The position numbers and the translations under genes were made by a program. Shown here in pieces: positions 9,553-22,404 of a DNA stretch of 64,000 nucleotides; the stretch's first letter is position 1, and each line of letters starts with the position of its first letter. The stretch comes from Chondrosia reniformis (Eukaryota; Porifera; Demospongiae; Chondrillida; Chondrillidae), in assembly GCA_947172415.1 (NCBI GenBank), contig OX359196.1, positions 1,180,501 through 1,244,500 of the forward strand, read 5' to 3'. The notes under the pieces are model-generated. The model did not search any database. It had not been told where the DNA came from and was given only the letters and a program-made list of their open reading frames with translations.

Positions 9553-12500
9553 TTACTCTTGAATTCTCATAGTCTCGTGTCGCAGAGTATCTTTACTGGA
9601 TTTTAGTGAAGTGATGATCTCTCTAGACCTAATAAGATAAAAATTAACTTATACAGATACTTTTAAGCACTCTCTAATAATTGAAAATGTTCCACCAAAA
9701 GAGGTACCAAAAACTATATCTTTAGACATATTAATGCCAAACATACCTAGTATTGCTATCGCTACTGTCTCTACATACAAAATTGTGTATATAAGACCTG
9801 AGCCCCTAGCTAGATTTAGCATAGAGAGCCAAGGATTAAGAAAAGATCAAATATAAAGATTCCCAGGGTCACTGATGAAGGGTGGAATTCCCAGAAACAG
9901 CTGTCTGTCTCAGTGGAGAAGAAGAAGAAAGAAAAGAAAAGACTCCAGGAACTTGTATCTTCATCCAAAGCTCTCTCCAGGTTTAGTTCCCTATACGCTT
10001 TTTTACAGAGTAGGCATAACATGTATGAAAATGGTGTATATTAGATTTTCATGCAGTATATACGTACATTAGGTGTGTACTTACTGATGTATCAGTTTGA
10101 CTAGCTCATCTTTGTGAGATTGTGATAGTTGAGGTGGTCTGGAAGCTTGATAAGCACTCTTGGACTGACTAACTGGGACATGAGGTCTGCTGACTTTGGC
10201 AACGTAATTGTCAAACACTTGCACTATTCTCTTTGCTATCTCTTTCAAGTTAGTGTCACTCTCCTGGATCCACTGGAGCAGAACAACACAATGGAGTTAT
10301 ATAGGAAGGGGACACTAAGGGCACTTATTAAGTTGCAAGATAATGGATGATTACACATTTACATACATAGGATATAATAATAATAATAGGATATATGTAT
10401 TGCTGATGAAGACCTTTGGGTTGAAATGTTCTATTTAAAAGAATTCATGTTGCAGTTGCTCAATAATCTCAGTATCCTATTACATATGATAGCAACAAAT
10501 ACCCCCTATCACTTCAACATAATATAATATCCAGTGAATGTTACTTTTTGTAGTTCTCCATTTTGTTGGGCATATTTCTCAATTTCCTTCTCAATAGCTC
10601 TACTTATCATCTGAACGTCACCTCTAGCTGATACAACATCACTAGAAATGGAATTATTGAAGAATGTTATCATACGTATATAAAGGCATCTCCCATGTGA
10701 TACCAGATGGAAGGTATGTAGGAGCATTAACCAAGAAGGTCATAAAGGTGGGACGTACTTCCATTTGTACATACTATAGGTACAGAATCGTCCATATTGT
10801 AGTTGTAAGGATTAGTGGTATTCATTAAGAATAAAAATGGCTACTCATACGTATAATTTTGACAGGTATGAAAACTTAAAGGGTTGTCTGTATAGCTTGT
10901 TAACTTGGTTGGTGAAATAGCAGCTAATGGGACTTTCCCTTAGCATTTTAACAAGACTATTGGGAAATAGGACCTCAATAGAATTACAACAAATACACAG
11001 TACACCGAATATATACTGAATGTATATTAATACATATACATACATATACACCAAATATATGTGAGCGGTTCAAGTAGAAAGCGAACATTGTTGCCCACAC
11101 TTTTATTAAACGGAAATATATGGAGAAGCGTAGTGACATCACAGTAAGTGACGGCAAGAAAATGGGCACTAAGAAGGACTGTTCGCCCTGCCTATAAGTT
11201 TCGTAAAGGGTATTCTTGAGTTGCCTATTGCCCAAGTGGAACTATTTTATTTTTATTTTGATGAAAAGTCAATTTTCATTGGTGGAAATAAAATTTGGAT
11301 TTTACTTGAACTGCTCACATATACTGAATGTATACTAATACATACATATACGTACTGTATATTGAATGTATACTGTTTTTTTTCAGTATTATACATTCAG
11401 TATATATTTTAGTATACATTCAGTATATAATTTAGTATACATTCAGTATATAATTTAGTATACATTCAGTATATAATTTAGTATACATTCAGTTATAATA
11501 TAGTGAATGTATACCTAAAATATAGTGAATGTACAGATGTTTTGTTCTATTCTAAGTGTTTTGATTTAATTTGGAACCTTCTAGAGTAGTCGGATATACT
11601 GATTGGTGCAGGTGTAAGAGATTATTATTATTGCTTAGTTGTCGGCGACAAGTGTGTTCCTTCGTCAATGCACTTGAACAATTGCAACAATTCAATTCAC
11701 TATTATTACATACGTTACAAATTAAAATATATTGAATGAATACTAAAATACACACTTATGTTTAGAGCTATGTAGGTGAAGGAATATTACTAACTTGAGC
11801 CACTTGTGTAGTTCCTTGTGAATTGCTGTTAGTCTTCCTTGTAAGAAGATGGTTCTCTCACTACTATCTGTCAGTCTCTTGTGCAGACTGTTCCTAGAAG
11901 AACAAAGTAGTTGTTGTATGTAGCAAATCACATAAAGAGCAACCCAATAACAGAGTACTTGTTAAATTGATATAATGTGTGCATATCTGATTATCAACTT
12001 GTTCTGATTAGAGATTCACCACTAAAATTAGTAGTGTGAATAAAGACTAATTACTTTGTATATAAGAACAAAATGTAAATGGAATATTGCTGTGGCACTT
12101 GTAGTTCATTTCAGAATCGATAGGTCATAACCAGCTGTCCTGGGTTCGATTCTCAGCAATTTTCATGTTTCTCTTTTCATGATGTTTGTCTGTATTTACT
12201 TGTGGTTTGATTATCACTTCAATTTTATGCATAGTGTGAGAGCATTTTCACAGTATTTATACAAATTTGACTAAAAAGTTACAGTACGTTGAGCAAGTAC
12301 ACATGGCACCACCCTCGACCTCTATGCAAGACTTGATACGAATATGCACATGAACATGTATACACATAAGTAATATACAGCATATGTGTACATACTTTGT
12401 GAACATGAGTACTTTGCTTTCATACGATTGGTTGGGATTATGCTGGTGAGTCAAATTTCTCACTAAACTCTTCACCAAGACAACCTCTTCATCTACTTCA

Positions 12501-15500
12501 ATACATTGATGGGTTGCCATAGCAACTCTACATAGAAAATTGTTTGCATAATCATAAATACGTACGTACATGTGCATTAAATAGGACACCAAATTCTAAT
12601 GCAAGAATGAAATAAATTCCTATTCACGAGGAGATGACTATACAATGACCTACCTAATATGATAAATTGGATCAAAGTGTAATTCTATGCATCACATCAT
12701 TAATCCTCAGTTTATAAACAGATAAAGCCACAAAGAAGAAGACACACATAACACTACGTATACCTCTTTCCAAAGTTCTCCAGCGGTTGGCAAGTGTTTT
12801 TCCATTCCTCACATTCTTTCACGGCCTCTAGAATTCCATGAGCCTTCAGTTGAATAGCTTCAAAACTCTTTGACATCTGGACAATGATATGTTAATAAAA
12901 TTAGCAATAATAACTAGTGATTGTCCTTCACTAAATAGTACACTAAGTACAAAGGAAAGATTTCGTAATGCAAACTCACAAATTCAGCTTCACCCTGCTT
13001 GTCCCTTTTGTCCCGAATCAGTCCCTCAATGATGCCATCCAGAGCTACACACAAGTATTAGATATTGTGTGACATATGCATGTACAGAAGTCAGTTCTGT
13101 GGAATGCCATAACAGTGACTCAGGGTATTAAATTACCTCCATTAACACATTCATTCATACCATTCAAAACCTCTCGCAAGCTCCACAGACTACACAATTG
13201 AGGCAGTACAATATAGCAGACATCAAATAGATAGTTATATGTATGTGAAATTGCATCACTAAATCAATTTTTAAAGTCAAATGTGTCATTAAGTGTGGTA
13301 GTTAGATTAAGTATTACCTTCCAATTTGATTGAATATCTGCAGATGTAAAGCACTGAATGATGTGCGAATTGTGCCAAGTAACTTCTCCAACACCTCTGC
13401 ATCCTTTTTCATTACATGACTACATTTAAGGCAACACTTAGTAAATGAGGTAATCCCTATTATTAGCATTTAGGACCACACCCACAGCCAAGGCTTCTTG
13501 ATTATAGATACAGTAGTTGTAAATGGACAATTTATCTGGTATATGTATGTTGTACAGTTGGAGTATGGCCTGCTAATCAGATGTGTGTTAATTGCAATTC
13601 CATCTCAGGGAACTCACCTCATGCAAAATGCTGCCTGTTGCATCATCACATACTTCCTGTTGACCCCCTCCACTATATGCTTGTGATAGTGAATGAGCTT
13701 TGAGCAGTCCTGTGAGAGGAAGAGGAAATGACAGGTCATGCTAACAGGGCACCCTGTTCAATTATTACCAGCTAACTGTATTATTTCAGTCTACTTGGAA
13801 TGATTTGACATGATTCAGGATATAAGTTGAGTATATTTGAGTTGAGCAAGTCAATCATTATGTAGTTTGTATGGAAATGAATTAACTGGATTCTTTTGGC
13901 AAAAAAATAACTAATTTATAGCAAAGGAATCATCAGTTTATCACTCAGGGTTGATTGACTTGCTCAAGTTCAACTATCAAATTCAATTTATAACTTAATG
14001 TACGTATTCATTGCAAAAAATTAATCAATACTCACTCCTATATCAATTTTAATATATGAATATGTCTACCTTGCAAAGTTAATCTCTTTAATTCAAAGTC
14101 ATATACAAATTAATGTGCTGTACGTGAACAATATGAAATTAATAATTATTTTAATGAACATAATTTGGTAAGAGATGAAAGGAATATAAAACAAGATTCT
14201 GATATTTGTACGTAGCTATAGGTGTATGAACACATTATGAAAACCAACTGTATGTATATCAATCAATGTACCCTTGAAAATTGAATGGCGCCCTTGACAT
14301 CTTTGGCGTTGGGAAGACCAGGAACTTGACCTTTGAAACACAAAAACAGTGCTTGGTTACTGCAACCATCTCCATGTTAATTACAGGGTCTTACCAATGG
14401 GTATGGGCTTCAAATGTTCCTCCACATGACCACCGTAAGCAAAGATTGGCTTGTCTTCCTAAAATATTATAAGATAAAATGAACATTTATAGAATATACG
14501 TATATATGTATATACATATGTATACTCTATTTAATACATGTATACTCCTATAGATTTTGTTCATAATGCTTCTGATTCCAATCCTTGTTGTTTTAATTAA
14601 GGCACCAAAGGGCCGTTTATGTTGGTCCATTTACAGACAATGTGCTCTGTAGAGTGTGTGAGTAGATTTACCGTTGTGTCTGGATACTTGTCAAGAGGGA
14701 TACTATCTTTAGCCTTGAGGGGGAGGTTCTCATAGAAGAGTTCTATAAATGAGTAATCAACTCCACTTTGATCACTGATCAACTTTCTCAAGGTAGAATA
14801 CCTATGAATATCATTAAATATACCCTTACCAACATACACACTAGATCATACTAAAGAGGTAATACACACATGCTAAAGAATATAAGCAGAGGTCTGTACG
14901 TATGTACATACAGGTGCAATATACATATGTATACGGTTATTACACACTATCTACTGTATAGTACTTACCAGTAAAATGGTAGTAATAATTTGATTAATGT
15001 GCATTTTTCAATACTTGATATTTCACCTTTTCAGATAAATATTTTACTTGCTAGTGTTTTTAATGTCATTTAGTGTTTGCCACTTTTATCAATTAACCAA
15101 ACATTAGTCCTGTATTTCTTAAGTACATACAGACATATTATAAAGGTACTGTATAATAGGTAATGTATACGTATTAGTCACGTATACAGACATATCCAGG
15201 AATGAGCTAATAGAGGCAACGCTATACTGTAGGCTGTGTAATATTGTATTATACTTATTATACAGACATATTTATAGGTACTGTGCATGTATATACACTC
15301 TGTATAAGAGATAATGCCCCCGATTATCAGCTCTTTGCCATGGTAATGCAGTGTATATACAGACATATCCAGGAATGAGCTAATAGAGGCAACACTATAC
15401 TACATATATAGAGGCAACATATGCTGTACATAGCAGACATACGGTTTTGGTTCTTGTTTGTTCATGTGAACTTTAAGGAGTTCACACTGACTGACCACAT

Positions 15501-18500
15501 ATACATCAAATACCTACGGGGAAAAGGATGAAAAATAGTGTAGTTATAGCTATGTTTGTGAACTCTATTAGCTTATGAGAGTACTACCAGCAGAGCACAT
15601 GGCCACACTCAAGGGATGAGTTAATCCAGAGTCAAATGTCAAATGACGTCTCATAGCTCATTTCTAAAGATTTGGATACTAATGCAGGGCTGCAAATATA
15701 TACTTCAAGTTGCACAATGTATGCTTCAAGTTTCACAATAACTATTAAATGCAGGAGTAATGTGACTCCATATCTGTCTTACCCTCATATTCGCAATATT
15801 TCTGATTCCTTCAAAATAGTCGCTAAACTCCATCATGTCATCAAAGTTCACTTGCATGACTCCTTGAAGGATTGGCTCTAAAAGCATCTTTAAACCTCTA
15901 CATGCGAGAGCAATAATTACGTATGAAGAGCTTCAAAATACTATTTAAATTGGTACCTGTAGAATGTTTATTTCTGTGCATTTTCTACTGATAATAATAA
16001 TATTAGTTTCGGGTACTTTTAATAATAGTCTTATTATGAGGAAATTGTATGATAGGCTAAGTCAATAGTCTAATATCACTATTACCTGGATATTTTAGTG
16101 TCCCGGGGACTATCACTATTACCTGGATATTTTAGTGTCCTGGGGAAGTGTCTTGCTCCAGTGAATGTCACCGTTTGGTATCTCTTGCCAACCAGAGATG
16201 GCTCCTTTCTCTTTCTTTGATAAAATGTGAAACCTAACACAAGAACACAATAGTAATCTAACCATCACTTTCCTAGATACTACGTACATCTATTCTACGG
16301 CAAGAGCCTGTATGGATTAAACAAATGTCCTCTCTTAATTCACTTGTTACATTGGATAAGGTCAAAGTGCGTTTAATGGATTAATTAAAGATTATGAAAC
16401 TCGTGTGGCCCTTGGAGGAACACTAACATGAGTCCTTTGTCCCTCCGCTGACTGTAGTGGTGGAACGGCAGCCTCCCCGTGGCAGAGTGAAAGAGTGTGG
16501 CTCCAATACTCCACAAGTCAACCTTTGCAGGGAAAGTGATTTCCTTCCAAGCATGCACTAGAGCCTTCTCATAAATGTCTGGATGCTAAACAACAAAGAA
16601 ATAGTAATGATATGCACATGATGCAACTAGTACAGATCTCTAATTAAGGCAAGTTAAGGGCAGGTCTCTCCTCATGGAAAGAGATGAGAGGGGCGGGTCT
16701 CTCCTCATGGAAGGAGATGAGAGGGGCGGGTCTCTCCTCATGGAAGGAGATGAGAGGGGCGGGTCTCTCCTCATGGAAGGATATGAGAGGGGCGGGTCTC
16801 TCCTCATGGAAGGATATGAGAGGGGCGGGTCTCTCCTCATGGAAGGATATATGTTGGTAGACAATATCACACTACTAGGTCTAGGTGCATCATTATCACA
16901 CTACTTTAGCTAATGATGCGCCAACTTAAACACAGAAGTGATGTTTACATGGTTCAGTCACTTAAGTTTCAGTATGTCACTTCTGTATACAGTAGTTAGC
17001 CTAATCACAAGAACACTGTCTTGTTTTGGTACCTTTCCATAAAAGGACAGGGGCAGATCTAGAAATTTGTAAAGGGGGGATGCTAAGTTATGTATATAGT
17101 AATACAAAAAGGATAGAATAGGGATAAAATGCCCTAGTAAGATTATAGCCAATATAAAGTACCCAGGACACCCCTAAATCTGTCACTAATGCTATCCATA
17201 CATCTATTTGCATTTTTACCTAATTTCTTTACATTTTTGAAATGTTTCATTAAACTTGTTCATATTGGGTGATGACAAGTGGCCAGAATACCCAACCAGA
17301 ACACAGTATTACCAAAGAGAGCTGTACAGTGTACTACTCACCAGGTATTCTTCAGTACCATAGAGGGAACCAAATCTGTCAGTGTCTGCAAGCTCTCTTG
17401 CCGCCCCAAAGTCTGTCAGCTTGTAAGTGTAGGTCCCGTCAGGATTGATACACCTCAGAATGTTACCTGGCTTAATGTCTCTGTGAATGACATTGTTCTT
17501 TCTCAAATGTGCCAATCCTTCAGCTGTGAACAAGGAAATATCAGCATTTAAGAGTGTTATTGTTTGTGTGTTATTGATAACTCACAAATGTCAATCATAA
17601 CAGTAGTAAACTCGTGTTCACTCATTCCATGTGCATTTTCTGGTTTTTCGATGACATCATACAAGCTACCAGCAGTACACAATTCCATGACCAGAATCGG
17701 CAAATGATGAGGTTTCTGTATAACATGACACGTATACGTATAAGCATTCCTATAAGCTAATCAGTATATATATATGTAATGCCAATAAAAATTGTGAGCA
17801 AGTGTAACTATATCCTTTAGGGACTGTCATTGATAAGACGGGTGAGGCTATGTGCATATGTACGTAAGTACATTTAATAATCTAAAATACCATTTTCTTA
17901 CAGACTTATGTAATATATGTATGAGGATAGGGGAAATACAAATAGAAAAGCTATTTCTCTAGACTCATCACTTAAGGAAACTCATAGAGCTATGGATGAG
18001 GATTGATTTTCATATATAGAGCTTTGGATGAGGATTGATTTTCATACATATAATACTTAGAGCTATGGATGAGGATTGATTTTCATATATAGAGCTTTGG
18101 ATGAGGATTGATTTTCATACATATATACTTAGAGCTTTGGATGAGGATTGATTTTCATACATATAATACTTAGAGCTATGGATGAGGATTGATTTTCATA
18201 TATAGAGGAGCTTTGGATGAGGATTGGTTTCAGACTCAAAAAAAATTAGAAAGAACTACATATTATTACAACCTGTTCAAACAGGTTATGTACTTAGTCT
18301 GATCATGAATATCATTAAGCATTAGAACATAGAGTGGAGCCAGCTTACGTATACTCCCCAAACGTGTCACATTATGGAGGTCCGACTCTAGTTATGCATG
18401 TATTGTATGTCAAGGACTCACAAAAGATCAAGAATTAAGAAGACAAAGATTCCCAGGGCCACTGATGAAGGGTGGAATTCCCAGAAACAGCTGTCTGGCC

Positions 18501-19289
18501 CAGTGAAGAAGAAGAGAAGTAGAAGGAGAAAAATCTTGTATCCTATCCAAACCTCTCACTAGGTTTAGTTCTCTATATGTAGGCCTTACTTAAAAGTAGA
18601 TGTAGCATGTTGAAATATGGTGTATTTGATAATGTGTCTCACTGACCTCCACATCTGAGTCAAACAGTGTCACAATGTTACGTTGCGGAGGAAGGTTCCT
18701 CAGGACCTCAATCTCCTTCTGCTGAGTGGTGTAGTAGTTCTGCTGTTTAAACTCTTTAATTGCCACCTTCTTACCATTCACCTGTAGGAGAGAGAAGGGA
18801 GTCGCTTTTACCGAGGTAAGTATACCTTATGATATCCACTGTATGTATGTATGTACTATATATTCACTGTATGTATGTATGTACTATATATTCACTGTAT
18901 GTATGTATGTACTATATATTCACTGTATGTATGTATGTACTATATATTCACTGTATGTATGTATGTACTATATATTCACTGTATGTATGTATGTACTATA
19001 CATTCACTGTATGTATGTATGTACTATATATTCACTGTATGTATGTATGTACTATATATTCACTGTATGTATGTATGTATGTACTATACATTCACTGTAT
19101 GTATGTATGTACTATACATTCACTGTATGTATGTATGTACTATATATCCACTGTATGTATGTATGTACTGTATACCTTATGATATCCACTGTATACAGCA
19201 CCTGTTGCACCTGTTCCAAGTCTGTCTTTTGTGTTCCATATGTATCTCTCAGACTCCACAATCTTACCACCAGAGGAGTAGTGAGTCAT
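9553..19289 (-). CDS. TBK1: TBK1/IKK-epsilon-type serine/threonine kinase, complete 21-exon gene
   Basis: Minus-strand exons: 19176-19289, 18647-18781, 17586-17715, 17342-17523, 16428-16585, 16123-16233, 15783-15897, 15443-15513, 14672-14801, 14395-14458, 14272-14330, 13618-13709, 13318-13419, 13137-13189, 12980-13044, 12764-12876, 12396-12527, 11795-11893, 10545-10641, 10085-10272, 9553-9628. All phases agree, giving 2,286 nt or 761 aa (human TBK1 is 729). Kinase features: glycine loop GTGATGAV, lysine in VAIK (K47), [10 protein letters not shown] (D142), DFG (164-166), and activation loop [10 protein letters not shown] with the serine equivalent to human Ser172. A ubiquitin-like region and a coiled-coil scaffold follow, in the family's order. 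Known role: phosphorylates IRF-type and autophagy substrates in cytosolic innate signalling. The first ATG could also be at 19322. Confidence 0.92.
9812..10045 (+). repeat. Dispersed repeat family A (SINE/MITE-like) in kinase intron
   Basis: The core reads GGGTCACTGATGAAGGGTGG ... AATTCCCAGAAACAG, then a purine-rich tract, then CTCTCTCCAGGTTTAGTTCC. The same order recurs at 18415-18620, 32526-32794 and 42385-42470, and reversed at 26580-26665, 41063-41190 and 44798-44910. There is no open reading frame of note. The copy at 32526-32794 has a probable 5-bp target duplication, so the family is mobile. Confidence 0.7.
10390..10515 (+). repeat. Dispersed repeat family B in kinase intron
   Basis: The pattern is GATGAAGACC-x-GGGTTGAAATG, then GTTGCAGTTGCTCAATAA, ending near CAACAAATA...CCCTATCAC. 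Related copies lie at 20086-20195, 43066-43145 and 48285-48350, and reversed near 45205-45240. GACC...GGGT can form a small stem just before the GAAAC box. Confidence 0.6.
11325..11530. repeat. AT-rich tandem repeat in kinase intron
   Basis: About six copies of a roughly 23-bp unit (TATACATTCAGTATATAATT) with short inverted versions (ATATAGTGAATGTATAC) at the right edge. It lies in the intron between kinase exons 18 and 19. Low complexity, no function inferred. Confidence 0.7.
16074..16147. repeat. 37-bp tandem duplication spanning a splice donor of the kinase gene
   Basis: Two copies (16074-16110 and 16111-16147) differ at about one base. On the minus strand each contains CCAG|GTAATAG, the donor of kinase exon 6. 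Using the inner donor (exon end 16123) keeps the frame. Reading through to the outer copy meets stop codons at once. Confidence 0.7.
16658..16852. repeat. 33-bp minisatellite in kinase intron
   Basis: About six copies of a 33-bp unit containing GGGCGGGTCTCTCCTCATGG and GATGAGAG. The length is a multiple of three, so both strands are fully open across the array (11-residue repeats). This is a by-product of the repeat, not a gene. It lies in the intron between kinase exons 4 and 5. Confidence 0.85.
17990..18240. repeat. Minisatellite of about 35-60 bp units in kinase intron
   Basis: About six occurrences of GGATGAGGATTGATTTTCAT, preceded by AGAGCTATG or AGAGCTTTG and followed by variable ATATA spacers. 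The core GCTTTGGATGAGGA also occurs, reversed, in family A, so the array probably grew from a family A fragment. Confidence 0.7.
18415..18620 (+). repeat. Family A repeat copy in kinase intron
   Basis: Same order of blocks as the copy at 9812-10045 (GCCACTGATGAAGGGTGG, CCCAGAAACAGCTGTCTGG, purine-rich tract, AGGTTTAGTTC). It sits just upstream (minus-strand sense: downstream) of kinase exon 2. Confidence 0.65.
18838..19170. repeat. 28-bp minisatellite in first kinase intron
   Basis: About twelve copies of a 28-bp unit made of CACTGTATGTATGTATGTAC plus TATATATT. Overlapping open frames across it ([13 protein letters not shown] repeats) are artefacts of the array. Likely length-polymorphic. 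Confidence 0.9.
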
Positions 19290-20713
19290 GGCTAAGAACA
19301 ACTCAGTTACACCTATGTACATACATACTTACATATTATACATACATTATTAATGGAAACATATCAATTCTTTCGTTTCAACCCCAAATTTACTCAATTA
19401 AATCATTACTAACATTTCGGCTGCATACTGCAGCCTTCCTCAGAGTACATTTACGTATACGTATGTATATGTACATATGTAATACATGACATATTACCTG
19501 CATAATAATCACTTAATTATCATCATAGCCTCTGCACAGATTATATACACTAGTGAATGGACCTGCTCTCCATAAACTTACCACATTTCGTCTCGTTTGG
19601 TGCAGTGGCGCAGGAGGAGATAGGCTACAAATGTTTTTACCCTTAGGTCCATTATATATAGGATTTATAATACACAAGACATTAAACTCCACAATATTAA
19701 ACTGCTACTAATCGCTGTTTGTCTTGCAACATTGAAAGAATGGCAGATCACAAACTACATTCTGTACTGTAAAATTATACACGATTGGTCTTACATTCTC
19801 AAATAGTTGAAAGTATATACATTTTCATTTTAAATATGAAGAAGAAGTAAAATAAACAAAGGGAATTGGTTGTTGTGATATAGAAATTCAGTCTTTGTGA
19901 CAAAATCTAAGTCTGCTAAAGGAGAGGAGCATTGTGTGTGTCAGGATATGTAGTAATATAGAATGAGATAATCTCAACCACAACCTCATTACAGCTGAAA
20001 TCACAACCTTCCAAATTGAAATAAGTCCCAACAGTTTGGTACAAACTAGTTATCCAGACTGATCCTACAGTATCATGTGTGTGTGTATATAAAGACCCAT
20101 ACGGGTTGAAACGTTCTATTCCAAAGATCCAATGTTGCTTTGGCTCAATAATATTTATATCTCTCATCGTGATTGCAACAAATAAACCCTATCACGTACA
20201 TTTGTATTCCCAATGACATTTATGTGTATTTATGTAAACATTGTAGTTGTATTGTATCGTTTATTCATAAGTAATTTTTTAATTAAAAAATTGTAAGTAT
20301 AAACAAGCCCCCTACACAAGGATGATATACAGAAACTACATAAGTAGTGCAGTATGCCGGGTGTTCTGACTGTCTACAATATGTATAAATCCAAATTTAG
20401 ATTGAAAAAAGGTTAATACAAAGTCAAACTCAAAGGCGGGTGCTTCAGTATCAGGAAATTACTTCAAATGGTATAAAATATGTACTCCACTTTTATAGTT
20501 TCTAATCAAATTGTGAAATCTTATGTCTTTCGTTATTATGAGGGCGTTGTCGCGTTTTTGTTGTACAAGTAATTAGTAATACCTATTAACTAAGCTACTT
20601 ACTGATTGAAGGGAGTAATCTTGCGTCTTCTTGGGAGGAGGGGAATAACCTTGTACTAGGCGTGTGTAGCTATTTTTAGCCATAAGATAAGACGAAATGC
20701 CCAAGTCAGAAAA
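19290..20713. promoter_or_regulatory. Divergent intergenic region between TBK1 and NAE1
   Basis: This 1.4-kb region separates the two start codons, so it should hold both promoters. It contains a family B repeat at 20086-20195. The last 150 bp before NAE1 is purine-rich with GGGAGTAATCTTG and GGGAATAACCTTG repeated at about 20611 and 20641. No TATA box or RNA gene is evident. Confidence 0.45.
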
Positions 20714-22303
20714 ATGGCGTCACCGCAGGTAGACAAATCGATTCGTTATGACCGTCAGTTGAGGCTCTGGGGTGACCATGGACAAGAGAGCCTGGAAAAA
20801 TCTCATGTTTGTCTCATAAATGCATCCGCAACTGGAACGGAAATCTTAAAGAACCTCGTGTTGCCTGGTATTGGGGCTTTTACCATTCTCGATTCTTGTA
20901 CAGTCACTGAAGAGGACTTGGGAAACAACTTTTTTCTGGAACGCGATTCTTTAGGAAAGAGCCGGGCCGCCTGTGTTCTTACACTGTTGCAGGAGCTCAA
21001 CCCAGAGGTCAAGGGCAGCGCTGTGGAGAAAAACTTGGAAACTATATTATTGGCCAATTCGACCTTTTTTACCAAATTTTCTGTTGTTATAGCAACAAAT
21101 TTGGGTCTGTCGTTGTTGAGCATGCTAGCTGAAGTTCTCTGGCGAGAGTCAATACCTCTTCTTGTGGCTAAGTGTGTAGGGATGATTGGCTATCTTCGTC
21201 TGGTCGTGAAAGAGCATGCCATTATAGAGTCCAAACCAGATAATCCCATCGAGGACTTGCGACTGGACCAGCCATTCCCCGCTCTTGTGCAGTATGCAAG
21301 ATGTATTGATCTTGGCAAGCTGGAGGATTCTGAACACAGGCAAGTTCCTTTCCCACTGATTCTCTTAGAATACCTCAAACAATGGAAGGATGGACACAGC
21401 GGGGAAATTCCCAAGAATTACAAGGAGAAAAAGGAGTTTAAGACTTTAGTAGAATCTGGAAAGAGATCAGTTGATGAAGAGAATTTTGACGAAGCTTGTA
21501 AAGCAATAAACACATCAGTTTCCAAGTATTCCTTGCCTTCTGAGGTGAGGGAGATTCTTGAGGATCCAGCTTGTTCCAATTTACAGTCCGACTCCACCAA
21601 TTTCTGGGTTTTAGTGCGAGCATTAAGTGATTTTGTACATGACCAAGGTAATGGCCAGCTTCCGCTGCGTGGCTCAATTCCAGACATGTTTTCCAGCTCA
21701 GACAAATACATTGGATTGCAGCGCCTCTATCAGTCACAGGCCAAAATGGATGCAGATGTCGTGGGGAGTCATGTCACAAAGCTTCTGGCACAACTGGGCA
21801 GACCTGAAAACTCCATTTCCAAAACAGATATTCAGCACTTCTGTCATAACAGTGCCTTCCTTCGGTTAATTAGGGGACGTTCCTTAGCTCAGGAGTATGA
21901 AGTAGGTACCTTCCTATCAGACAACCTAGATCTCCAGCTCGATAACCCTGACAGCATTGCTGCCTACTACATTTTGCTTCGTGCGGGTGAAGTGTTTCAC
22001 AGAAGCTGTAAGCGCTATCCAGGAACTGATCCAAACTGCTTTGAAGGTGACGTTATAAACCTGACCAAAATCTCCAAAGAAATACTGTCTAAAGATCTGA
22101 GCTTGCCGTCTGCTGCAGTAAGGGAAGACTTCATTGTAGAGTACTGTCGAAGTGGGTCAGCGGAGTTGCATTCTGTGGCAGCTTTCATTGGTGGAGTAGC
22201 TGGACAGGAAGTAATTAAACTGGTCACTCACCAATATGTACCATTCAATAACACATTCATATATGATGCTATAACATCTACCTCATGCACTCTAGAGCTG
22301 TAA
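20714..22303 (+). CDS. NAE1: NEDD8-activating enzyme E1 regulatory subunit, intronless
   Basis: Single open frame of 529 aa (human NAE1 is 534). It opens with the family signature YDRQLRLWG (12-20) and HGQ. A Rossmann-type adenylation half follows (LPGIGAFTILD, EEDLGNNFF). The typical end is GVAGQEVIKLVT and FNNTFIYD. With UBA3 it forms the heterodimer that activates NEDD8 for cullin modification; this subunit lacks the catalytic cysteine, as expected. The ATG at 20714 is preceded by AAAA and fits the family N-terminus. No introns interrupt it, in contrast to the 21-exon neighbour. Confidence 0.96.
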   Translation: MASPQVDKSIRYDRQLRLWGDHGQESLEKSHVCLINASATGTEILKNLVLPGIGAFTILDSCTVTEEDLGNNFFLERDSLGKSRAACVLTLLQELNPEVKGSAVEKNLETILLANSTFFTKFSVVIATNLGLSLLSMLAEVLWRESIPLLVAKCVGMIGYLRLVVKEHAIIESKPDNPIEDLRLDQPFPALVQYARCIDLGKLEDSEHRQVPFPLILLEYLKQWKDGHSGEIPKNYKEKKEFKTLVESGKRSVDEENFDEACKAINTSVSKYSLPSEVREILEDPACSNLQSDSTNFWVLVRALSDFVHDQGNGQLPLRGSIPDMFSSSDKYIGLQRLYQSQAKMDADVVGSHVTKLLAQLGRPENSISKTDIQHFCHNSAFLRLIRGRSLAQEYEVGTFLSDNLDLQLDNPDSIAAYYILLRAGEVFHRSCKRYPGTDPNCFEGDVINLTKISKEILSKDLSLPSAAVREDFIVEYCRSGSAELHSVAAFIGGVAGQEVIKLVTHQYVPFNNTFIYDAITSTSCTLEL

Positions 22304-22404
22304 ATAATAATACTTAATATTGAATGTTTGGTAATAATAGAATTCATTTTTAGCTATATATATTATATGTAGTGGATTTCACTGATAATGAATTGCATAC
22401 ATTC

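Noticed and set aside
12084..12170. Possible tRNA-like stretch with GGGTTCGATTCTC
   Set aside because: It resembles a B box, but no acceptor stem or cloverleaf pairing could be built around it by eye.
16640..16913. Open frames on both strands with 11-residue repeats
   Set aside because: The 33-bp unit keeps every chosen frame open; it sits in an intron. A by-product, not a gene.
18829..19489. Long overlapping open frames of 117-212 codons with [13 protein letters not shown] repeats
   Set aside because: They arise from the 28-bp minisatellite in the first kinase intron; no start context, domain or codon signal.
20803..22227. Several 64-106-codon frames antisense or out of frame within NAE1
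   Set aside because: Shadows of a highly conserved sense gene.
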